A stretch of DNA of 64,000 bases from Clostridia bacterium. Its GTDB lineage: Bacteria > Bacillota > Clostridia > Christensenellales > Borkfalkiaceae. Below are positions 18,670 through 25,373 of the stretch, piece by piece; position 1 is the stretch's first letter, and every line of letters starts with the position of its first letter. The stretch is taken from NCBI GenBank assembly GCA_017545865.1, contig JAFWXO010000033.1, forward strand, positions 95,915 through 159,914. Reading direction: 5' to 3'. The notes under the pieces were generated by a model. That model had not been told where the DNA came from and ran no database searches. It saw only the letters and a program-made list of their open reading frames with translations. Both the position numbers and the translations under genes were made by a program.

Positions 18670-19080
18670 ATGTTCAATTTTAACGACAAGCTTTCAAAAA
18701 ACACGGCAAGAAATTTAAGCCCCATAACTTTAGCGTTCGTGGGCGATGCCGTTTATACCCTTTTCGTAAGGGAAAAGATAGTGTTTCAAAGCGACCTTAA
18801 AGGCTCGGAACTCAATAGGCGTACTTCTTTAGAAGTAAAGGCTTCGGCTCAGGCTAAGTTTATCGACAAGATAATGCCACTTTTAACTGAAGAAGAAGTT
18901 GATATTTATAAGCGAGCAAGGAACACAAAAAAGAACACGCGGGCAAAGTCTGCAAGCGTTTGCGAGTACAATAAGTCAACGGGTTTTGAAGCGCTCGTTG
19001 GGTATCTCTACTTGATAGGCGAAACGGATAGGCTTAATTTTTTATTGAACGAAGGTGAAGAAAATGAAGATAATGGGTAA
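18670..19080 (+). CDS. mrnC: Mini-ribonuclease III
   Basis: A 136-residue RNase III catalytic domain without the double-stranded RNA-binding domain, as in MrnC, which matures 23S rRNA ends. The acidic cluster LAFVGDAVYTLFVRE (residues 19-33) and the later ALVGYLYLIGETDRL match the family. In Firmicutes mrnC, rlmB and sigH are neighbours, and that order is kept here. The predicted mRNA leader is very short (start site near 18666), and no good ribosome site precedes the ATG. Confidence 0.93.
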   Translation: MFNFNDKLSKNTARNLSPITLAFVGDAVYTLFVREKIVFQSDLKGSELNRRTSLEVKASAQAKFIDKIMPLLTEEEVDIYKRARNTKKNTRAKSASVCEYNKSTGFEALVGYLYLIGETDRLNFLLNEGEENEDNG

Positions 19081-19780
19081 AAACGCCGTTTCTGAACTTA
19101 TCAAAACGGACAAGACGGTAGATAAAATTTTAGTTCAAAACGGTCTTCGTGACGACGAGTCGAGAAAACTTGTTAAAGATGCGAAAAACCGCGGTTATAA
19201 AGTTCAGTTTGCAGAAAAGGCTGTGCTTGATAAAGAGTGTGAATCGAAACGCCACCAAGGCTTTATTGCGTTCACTTCAGATTTTAAATACACCGAGTTT
19301 GAAGACCTTTTGTCAGGCCTTAGCGAAAACGCCTTCTTAGTGGTGGCGGACGGGATTGAAGATCCGCACAATTTGGGAAGTATTATAAGGGTTTGCGAGT
19401 GCGCCGGCGTTGAAGGTTTAGTTATCGGCAAGCACCGTAGCGCGCAGGTGACCGACGCTGTTATGAGAATAAGCGAAGGTAGCGCAAATCATCTCAAAAT
19501 TGCAAGAGTTGTTAACATTAACACCGCCGTTGAAAAGATTAAAGAAGCGGGGCTTTGGACTTTCGCTTTGGAACTTGGCGGTAGCGATATTTATAAAACC
19601 GACCTTAAAGGTAAACTTTGTTTAGTTATCGGCGGGGAAGATACGGGTGTTAACAAACTTACCAAGCAAAAGTGCGATGGGGTTATTACTATTCCTATGA
19701 GTGGAAAGGTTAACTCTTTAAACGCTTCGGTTGCGCTTGGGGTTGGTGTGTTTGAAGCGGTTAGACAAAGAAGTTTATGA
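19064..19780 (+). CDS. rlmB: 23S rRNA (guanosine-2'-O-)-methyltransferase RlmB-like
   Basis: About 238 residues of the SpoU/TrmH family with a knotted SAM-binding fold. Motifs are VVADGIEDPHNLGSIIRVCE near residue 98 (motif 1), LVIGGEDTGVNKL (motif 2) and IPMSGKVNSLNASVALGV (motif 3). An N-terminal substrate-binding domain precedes them. I chose ATG 19064, which overlaps mrnC by 17 nt and has AAGGTG six bases upstream; a GTG at 19055 is the alternative. It overlaps sigH by 4 nt (ATGA). RlmB and related TrmH proteins cannot be separated with certainty. Confidence 0.9.
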   Translation: MKIMGKNAVSELIKTDKTVDKILVQNGLRDDESRKLVKDAKNRGYKVQFAEKAVLDKECESKRHQGFIAFTSDFKYTEFEDLLSGLSENAFLVVADGIEDPHNLGSIIRVCECAGVEGLVIGKHRSAQVTDAVMRISEGSANHLKIARVVNINTAVEKIKEAGLWTFALELGGSDIYKTDLKGKLCLVIGGEDTGVNKLTKQKCDGVITIPMSGKVNSLNASVALGVGVFEAVRQRSL

Positions 19781-20337
19781 AAAGTTTAACTGACGAGCAA
19801 CTCGTTGAACTTTACCACCAAGGTAAAGAAGACGCGTTTAACGAACTTTATTCAAGATATATAGGTTTAGTAAAGTATTTCTGCCGTAACCTATATCTTA
19901 TCGGCGCGGAAGAAGTTGACTTAGTTCAAGAAGGTATGCTCGGTTTTATTAAAGCCGTTAACGGATATAAAGAGGGGCAGTCTTCCTTTAAAACTTATCT
20001 TACCGCTTGCGTTAGGTCAAGTTTGTTTACCGCGGTTAAAAAATATTCGGGGCTTAAAAGTTCACCGCTAAACGGTAGCGTTAAACTTGAAACGCTTGAC
20101 GGGTTGGGGGTTTTTTCTCCACCGCCCGAAGATCAAATTCTTATAAACGAGAGTGGAAACGAACTCACGGCTAAGATTTATTCAAATCTTTCTAAGTTTG
20201 AAAAACTCGTTTTAAAATATTATCTTGAAGGGTACGGATACTTAGAAATTGCAGACAAAACGGGTAAAGACGTAAAGTCCGTTGGCAACGCCCTTTCAAG
20301 ATGCAGGAACAAAATTATTAAACGTTTGGGAGATTAA
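19777..20337 (+). CDS. sigH: RNA polymerase sigma factor SigH (Spo0H)-like
   Basis: A 186-residue sigma-70-family factor. Region 2 contains NLYLIGAEEVDLVQEGMLGF (residues 42-61), and region 4.2 is the C-terminal helix-turn-helix with YGYLEIADKTGKDVKSVGNA. Neighbourhood decides the call: mrnC-rlmB-sigH is a conserved Firmicute order. The protein is about 30 residues shorter than Bacillus SigH, mostly at the N-terminus and in the linker. SigH drives early sporulation and post-exponential genes. Its start overlaps rlmB by 4 nt, and dnaX begins at once after it. Confidence 0.85.
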   Translation: MKSLTDEQLVELYHQGKEDAFNELYSRYIGLVKYFCRNLYLIGAEEVDLVQEGMLGFIKAVNGYKEGQSSFKTYLTACVRSSLFTAVKKYSGLKSSPLNGSVKLETLDGLGVFSPPPEDQILINESGNELTAKIYSNLSKFEKLVLKYYLEGYGYLEIADKTGKDVKSVGNALSRCRNKIIKRLGD

Positions 20338-20338
20338 A

Positions 20339-22045
20339 ATGGCATATCTCGCGCTATATAGGCGTTTTCGCCCGTCGGATTTTAGCACCGTTATCGGGCA
20401 AGACGCGATTGTTAAAACGCTTACAAACCAAATAATGACCGATAAGATAGGGCACGCCTATCTCTTTTGCGGTGCAAGGGGCACAGGCAAAACTTCGCTT
20501 GCCAAAATTTTTGCAAAAGCCGTTAACTGCTTAGATAGTAAAAATGGTTCGCCTTGCGGTAAGTGCGAAGCGTGCAAAGCCCTTCAAGACCCGTCTAACG
20601 TTGACGTTATCGAGATGGACGCCGCTTCCAACAACAAGGTTGAAAATATTAGAGATATTCGTGAGAGCGTTCAATATCCACCCGTTAGCGTTAAGTATAA
20701 AGTTTACATTATAGACGAAGTTCACATGCTCACAACCGAAGCGTTCAACGCTTTGCTTAAAACGCTTGAAGAACCGCCTAAGCACGCTATATTTATTCTT
20801 GCAACAACCGAATCTCATAAACTCCCCGCAACCATTTTGTCGCGCTGTATGAGATTTGATTTTAAACTTATTCCCACTAAAAAAATCGCCGAACTAATCT
20901 GTGGAATTTATGATGAAATCGGCAAAAAGTATGACGTTGAAGCCGTTAATTTAATAGCAAAATCAGGTGAAGGAAGCGTGCGTGACGCGCTCTCCGTTGC
21001 AGACCTTTGCGTATCGTTCGGCAACGAAAAACTGACCTATAGCGACGTTTTAACCGTTTTAGGCTCAACGGATCTTAATAAGATTGACGCGCTTATGAAA
21101 GCGGTTTTTGCAGGCGATACGGGTAGCGTTTTATCTTTTACTGACGAACTTTCTTCGCTTGGCAAATCAATAGGTTTATTGTCTAAAGATTTAGTTAATT
21201 ATCTTAGGGATATTGCCGTTGTTAAAACTTCTAAAAACGCAAAAGATATTTTAGCGCTCCCTGAAGATAGATACGCCGTTATGAAATCGCTTGCAAGCGA
21301 AGTTGACGAGCATAGAATTCTTAGATGCATTGAAATTTTATCTTCTATTGAAAACTCGCTTAGGTATTCAACTCAGCCGAGAGCGGTTTTGGAAACTGCG
21401 CTTATAAAAGCGACTATGCCCGAAAACGATTATAATATAGACGCGCTTTTGGCAAGGGTTAAAGCGTTGGAAGAAAAACTTGCAAAGTATGAAAACGGCG
21501 CGCCGCAAAAAGTGGTTGAAAAAATCGTTGAAGTTGAAAAAGTGGTTGAAAAGGTTATTGAAAAGCCCGTTGAAAAGCCGATAGAAAAGCCGATAGAAAA
21601 GCCTATTGAAGTTAAAAAACCGATAGTTGATGATTTTGGTTTAGTTCCCCCACCGGAAGAAGAATTTACGCCCATTATTCCCGAGCCTCAAAAGGTTGAA
21701 CGAAAAGTTGCTGAAAAACCCGTCGTAACGGTTGACGCAAGCCGTGTTTGGGGCGGAATTGTTAGAAAACTTAGAAAAGCGCCCGGTAAAACTATACTTT
21801 GGGTCGCTTGCCAAGAGATGACTGCAACGGTAGAAAACGGCGAACTTACCATTTTCGTTTCGAGCGAAAACGAGAAAAAACTTGTTACCAGCAAGGATAA
21901 TCTCGATACTTTATATTCGCTTTCTAACGAGTTTGGTGTGCAAAACATTAAAGTAATAAACGGTAAAGCCGAAAATACGGCTAATCCCGAAGAAATAGCA
22001 AAGGCGTTTTTTCAAGACGCTTTGAAGATTAAAAAGGAGAACTGA
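20339..22045 (+). CDS. dnaX: DNA polymerase III subunit gamma/tau
   Basis: About 568 residues from ATG 20339, preceded by GGGAG. This is the clamp-loader ATPase. Walker A GARGTGKTS is near residues 45-53, a zinc site is formed by Cys64, Cys73, Cys76 and Cys79, Walker B IIDEVHML is near 126, and the arginine-finger sensor SRC motif follows. The middle (about 395-460) is a low-complexity linker of VEK/IEKP repeats, with near-identical copies at DNA level (about 21515-21615). A tau-like C-terminal domain ends the protein. dnaX-ybaB-recR is a classic arrangement. Confidence 0.96.
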   Translation: MAYLALYRRFRPSDFSTVIGQDAIVKTLTNQIMTDKIGHAYLFCGARGTGKTSLAKIFAKAVNCLDSKNGSPCGKCEACKALQDPSNVDVIEMDAASNNKVENIRDIRESVQYPPVSVKYKVYIIDEVHMLTTEAFNALLKTLEEPPKHAIFILATTESHKLPATILSRCMRFDFKLIPTKKIAELICGIYDEIGKKYDVEAVNLIAKSGEGSVRDALSVADLCVSFGNEKLTYSDVLTVLGSTDLNKIDALMKAVFAGDTGSVLSFTDELSSLGKSIGLLSKDLVNYLRDIAVVKTSKNAKDILALPEDRYAVMKSLASEVDEHRILRCIEILSSIENSLRYSTQPRAVLETALIKATMPENDYNIDALLARVKALEEKLAKYENGAPQKVVEKIVEVEKVVEKVIEKPVEKPIEKPIEKPIEVKKPIVDDFGLVPPPEEEFTPIIPEPQKVERKVAEKPVVTVDASRVWGGIVRKLRKAPGKTILWVACQEMTATVENGELTIFVSSENEKKLVTSKDNLDTLYSLSNEFGVQNIKVINGKAENTANPEEIAKAFFQDALKIKKEN

Positions 22046-22046
22046 T

Positions 22047-22376
22047 ATGGCAGGATACGGACGTGGCGGTTTCGGCGGTTTCGGCGGCGGAAATATGCAA
22101 CAACTTATGAAACAAGCGCAAAAAATGCAAGCGGAAATGCAAAAGGCTCAAGAAGAACTTGAAAATGCGGAAATTGAAGGCGTTGCTCAAGGCGATGCCG
22201 TTGTCGTTACGATGAACGGCAAAAAAATCGTTTCTTCAATCTCAATAAATCCCGATTACGTTGACGTTGACGATATTGAAATGCTTGAAGATTTAATAGT
22301 CGTTGCTTTGAACGACGGTTATAAGAAAGCCGATGAAATGAACAAGAAAATCAATCCCGCTGGGGGCTTAATCTAA
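22047..22376 (+). CDS. YbaB/EbfC nucleoid-associated protein
   Basis: A 109-residue DNA-binding protein of the YbaB/EbfC family. A Gly/Arg-rich N-terminus (residues 2-15) leads into the coiled QLMKQAQKMQAEMQKAQEEL helix and the conserved end with INPAGGLI. It is placed between dnaX and recR as in most bacteria, and begins 1 nt after the dnaX stop with AAAGGAG as ribosome site. The glycine-rich leader resembles that of other clostridial homologs. Confidence 0.94.
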   Translation: MAGYGRGGFGGFGGGNMQQLMKQAQKMQAEMQKAQEELENAEIEGVAQGDAVVVTMNGKKIVSSISINPDYVDVDDIEMLEDLIVVALNDGYKKADEMNKKINPAGGLI

Positions 22377-22380
22377 TAAA

Positions 22381-22974
22381 ATGAGTAATTTTATCGAACC
22401 TATCGGCAAACTCGTTAATTCTTTTACCAAACTTCCTGGCGTTGGCACTAAAACCGCTCAACGCTTTGCGTATAAGATTATTGATATGAGTGAAGAAGAA
22501 GCCTTAGCGTTTGCCGAAAGCGTTATAAATTGCAAAAAGAAAATCCGCTATTGTAAAATTTGCGGAAATTATACGGATAGTGATATTTGTTCTATTTGCG
22601 CAACGAGAAAGTCAGACGTTATTTGCGTTGTAAAAGAGCCTAAAGATATTTTCGCTATGGAAAAAGTTCACGAGTTTTCGGGTGTTTACCACGTTTTACA
22701 CGGCACGCTCAAACCGAGTGAAAACGTTGGACCTAAAGACTTGAACGTTGAAGGCTTAGTTGAACGCATAAAGTTGGGTGGCGTTAAAGAAGTTATTATG
22801 GCAACCAACCCCGATTACGACGGGGAGATTACTGCTATGTATCTTTCAAGCGTAATAAAACCCCTTGGCGTAAAAGTAACTCGCCTTGCTCACGGTATAC
22901 CCATCGGTAGCGATATAGAATATACCGATGAAGTAACCTTGTCAAGAGCGCTTACCGATAGAAAGGAACTTTAA
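22381..22974 (+). CDS. recR: Recombination mediator RecR
   Basis: A 197-residue recombinational repair protein. A helix-hairpin-helix with KLPGVGTKTAQRFAYK starts it, a four-cysteine zinc finger (CKICGNYTDSDICSIC region, about residues 57-72) follows, and the Toprim domain contains MATNPDYDGEITAMYL. The C-terminal THGIPIGSDIEYTDE-like stretch is present as AHGIPIGSDIEYTDE. It works with RecF and RecO to load RecA at gaps. It overlaps the next gene by one base (TAATG). Confidence 0.97.
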   Translation: MSNFIEPIGKLVNSFTKLPGVGTKTAQRFAYKIIDMSEEEALAFAESVINCKKKIRYCKICGNYTDSDICSICATRKSDVICVVKEPKDIFAMEKVHEFSGVYHVLHGTLKPSENVGPKDLNVEGLVERIKLGGVKEVIMATNPDYDGEITAMYLSSVIKPLGVKVTRLAHGIPIGSDIEYTDEVTLSRALTDRKEL

Positions 22975-23675
22975 TGGAAAGGCTTGACAAAGCGTTTTCT
23001 TCGTGCAAACTTTACTCTCGCTCGGAGATAACTAAAATCATAAAACAAAAGCGCGTTACCGTTGACGGTGTGGTTGTTAACAAACCCGATTTTAAAGTGG
23101 ACGTTTCCCTTCAAGATATCCGTGTTGACGGGGAGAAGGTAACCTTTCAAAAATACGCTTATATTATGTTAAACAAGCCCTATGGGGTGGTTTCCGCCAC
23201 TGAAGACGGTAGGGATAAGACCGTTATCGACCTTTTGCCAAAAGAGTTTAAAAGGGAAGGTTTATTCCCCGTTGGCAGGCTTGATAAAGATACCGTTGGG
23301 CTTGTTATTTTAACTGACGACGGGATTTCCGCGCATAAACTTTTAGCGCCTAAAACCCACGCCGAAAAGGTTTATTATTTTGAAACTGCGGATAACGTTT
23401 TAGAAGAAACGGCAAGAGAAATTGAACGTGGCGTTTTGTTAAAGGACGGGTATTTAACTAAGCCTTGCAAGGTAAAACTTTTATCTGAAAATAGTGGCGA
23501 AATAACTTTAACGGAAGGAAAGTATCACGAGATAAAGCGAATTTTCGGCGCGAAAGGGAACAAGATAACCTATCTTAAAAGGATAGAGTTTGCAAGAATT
23601 AAACTTGATAAAGATTTAAGTGAAGGCGAGTGCCGTTACTTGACGGAATCTGAACAAAGCCTTTTTACCAAATAA
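22974..23675 (+). CDS. Pseudouridine synthase, RsuA/RluB family
   Basis: A 233-residue rRNA pseudouridine synthase with an N-terminal S4 RNA-binding domain (about residues 1-48) and the catalytic core. The active-site Asp lies in LFPVGRLDKDTVGLVILTDD (near residue 106). The end with GKYHEIKRIFGAKG is typical. Whether it modifies 16S (RsuA) or 23S rRNA (RluB/E/F) cannot be decided from sequence alone. It is the last gene of the run from 18670; a terminator overlaps its stop codon. Confidence 0.92.
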   Translation: MERLDKAFSSCKLYSRSEITKIIKQKRVTVDGVVVNKPDFKVDVSLQDIRVDGEKVTFQKYAYIMLNKPYGVVSATEDGRDKTVIDLLPKEFKREGLFPVGRLDKDTVGLVILTDDGISAHKLLAPKTHAEKVYYFETADNVLEETAREIERGVLLKDGYLTKPCKVKLLSENSGEITLTEGKYHEIKRIFGAKGNKITYLKRIEFARIKLDKDLSEGECRYLTESEQSLFTK

Positions 23676-23687
23676 AAGGCTTTTATA
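23656..23687 (+). terminator. Terminator overlapping the rsuA-like stop
   Basis: AAAGCCTTTT (23656-23665) pairs with AAAAGGCTTT (23674-23683), 8-nt loop, then Ts. Confidence 0.8.
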
Positions 23688-23711
23688 TTACGAAATTATA
23701 CGGGAGAAAAT

Positions 23712-24980
23712 ATGCAATCGATAATTTTGCAAAAAAAACTTAGCGTAAAAAAGCATTACGACGTTATCGTTGCCGGCGGTGGCGTTGCTGGTTGCGCTGC
23801 GGCGGTTACCATAGCAAAGCGTGGTAAAAGCGTTTTGCTACTTGAAAAGTCTAATATATTAGGCGGTCTTGCAACGCTTGGGCTTATAAATTATTTCGTT
23901 CCTATGTGTAACGGTAGGGGCAAGCAAATTATTTTCGGCTTAGCGGAAAAATGGCTTAGAGATAGCGCTAAATACGGGTGGGATACTATCCCTAACGAGT
24001 GGAAATACGGCGAGCCAAAAGAGTATACTGAAAAGAGATATACTCAACGCTATTCCCCCTATATTTTCTCTATGCAATTAACTGAAGAAGTTATATCAAG
24101 CGGAGCGCAAGTTTTATTTGACGTTATCGCCACCGAGCCCGTTATGGACGGAAAGGTTATAAAAGGCGTTGTGACTCAAAGCAAAGGCGGAACTGAATAT
24201 TACACTTGTTCCGTGTTTATCGACGTTACTGGCGACTGTGACGTTTTGCGCGCAGGCGGTATTCCCACAAAAGCGGGCAAGAACTACTATATGTATATGG
24301 GTAAAGTCGTTTCGCTTGAAACTTGCAAAACGGCAATAGAAGCTGGTGATATAGGAAAAGCGTTCACTGGTTACTGCGGTGGTAGCGTTAACTTGTTTGG
24401 CGATAATCAACCTATAGATATACCTTTATGGTCTGGTCTTTCGTGTGAAGACGTTACCGACTATATCGTGAGAAATCAACGCGATTTTTTTAACCGCATT
24501 AAACAAACTGATAGAAAAACGAGAGAAGTTGCAATGCTTCCGCTAATGCCTCAGTTTAGAACTACTTGCCATCTTGACGGCGATTACACCTTTACCGTAA
24601 ACGACGCGTACAAGCATTTTGACGATTCTATTTGCGCCGTAAACGATTTTGAACACCGTGATCACTTGTTTGAAGTTCCGCTTAGAAGTATTTGTAGAAG
24701 TGATTATCCAAACGTTTTAACAGCGGGGCGTAGCGCGTGTGGCGAAGGTTACGGCTGGGATATTTTAAGGGTTATTCCGCCCGCAATCTTAACTGGGCAA
24801 GCGGCGGGCGAAGTTGCCGTTATGAGTATTGAAGATAAAGTAGGCGTTGCTGACGTTAACATTAAAAAACTTCAATCGATTTTAGAAAGTGATAATATTA
24901 TGGTTCACTTCCCCGATGAATACGTTCCAGAAGATAAAACCGTAATTATTCACGGCAAGTGTTCCAACGGTCATTTTTAA
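23712..24980 (+). CDS. FAD-dependent oxidoreductase (FAD_oxidored family)
   Basis: A 422-residue flavoprotein paralogous to the one at 10731-11981. The N-terminal fold YDVIVAGGGVAGCAAAVTIA (residues 17-36) binds the ADP part of FAD, VFIDVTGDCDVLRAGG sits near residue 170, and VLTAGRSACGEGYGWDILR near 335 completes the site. CysGly-rich substrate loops differ from the first copy, so the substrates may differ. A GGGAG ribosome site precedes the ATG. Downstream is a repeat island and then a glycosidase, so a role in sugar oxidation is possible but unproven. Confidence 0.8.
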   Translation: MQSIILQKKLSVKKHYDVIVAGGGVAGCAAAVTIAKRGKSVLLLEKSNILGGLATLGLINYFVPMCNGRGKQIIFGLAEKWLRDSAKYGWDTIPNEWKYGEPKEYTEKRYTQRYSPYIFSMQLTEEVISSGAQVLFDVIATEPVMDGKVIKGVVTQSKGGTEYYTCSVFIDVTGDCDVLRAGGIPTKAGKNYYMYMGKVVSLETCKTAIEAGDIGKAFTGYCGGSVNLFGDNQPIDIPLWSGLSCEDVTDYIVRNQRDFFNRIKQTDRKTREVAMLPLMPQFRTTCHLDGDYTFTVNDAYKHFDDSICAVNDFEHRDHLFEVPLRSICRSDYPNVLTAGRSACGEGYGWDILRVIPPAILTGQAAGEVAVMSIEDKVGVADVNIKKLQSILESDNIMVHFPDEYVPEDKTVIIHGKCSNGHF

Positions 24981-24994
24981 TCCGTTATTTCGGG

Positions 24995-25236
24995 CATTAT
25001 GCATCGTTTCTACTTAGCCTATAGACTTCGATGACCAACAAGGTCTATCTCAGCCTATAGTCTTCGTGAGCCTTGCCTAATACCCAAACTAACGTCTTAA
25101 AATTGTTGTAATAGGCTATGAGAGGATAGTTAAATTCCGTACAAGGAGTACGCGTACTTTGGCTATAATGCCCGCCTTGCTTGTTTCTAACGTCTTAAAA
25201 TAGTTGTAATAGGCAAATAAAGAAAACATCCACAAC
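24995..25236. repeat. Repeat-rich non-coding island
   Basis: No convincing gene lies between 24981 and 25373. This part holds two 28-bp direct repeats with one mismatch (25089-25116 and 25187-25214, 98 bp apart). There are also two 15-bp copies of AGCCTATAGWCTTCG (about 25015 and 25052) and the perfect 12-bp palindrome AGTACGCGTACT (25148-25159). Confidence 0.75.
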
Positions 25237-25359
25237 GCTACCAAAGGTAGCATATAACGTTGGCAACGCCAACATATCACTCGGCAACGCCGAATACCAC
25301 TTACCGTAAGGTAAATACCACTTTACGCTTTGCGTAAAATCTCACTTGCCGTTAGGCAA
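25237..25359. repeat. Array of six short hairpins
   Basis: Six inverted repeats with 5-7-bp arms and 3-4-nt loops follow each other at about 20-bp pitch: GCTACC/GGTAGC (25237), GTTGGC/GCCAAC (25259), TCGGC/GCCGA (25281), TTACC/GGTAA (25301), TTTACGC/GCGTAAA (25322) and TTGCC/GGCAA (25346). The arms all differ, yet the spacers are alike (ATAYCAC/ATCTCAC). The array ends 14 bp before the glycosidase ATG. Confidence 0.85.
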
Positions 25360-25373
25360 ATTTAACGTTAATT

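Noticed and set aside
21475-21620. A-rich runs in dnaX as a programmed frameshift site making a short gamma subunit
   Set aside because: Runs such as GAAAAAATC lie in a low-complexity VEK/IEKP linker. I saw no canonical A AAA AAG heptamer with a following stem and nearby alternate-frame stop that would be convincing.
25237-25359. CRISPR array
   Set aside because: Units are about 20 bp with changing hairpin arms and short constant spacers, the reverse of constant repeats with variable spacers, and no cas gene is present.
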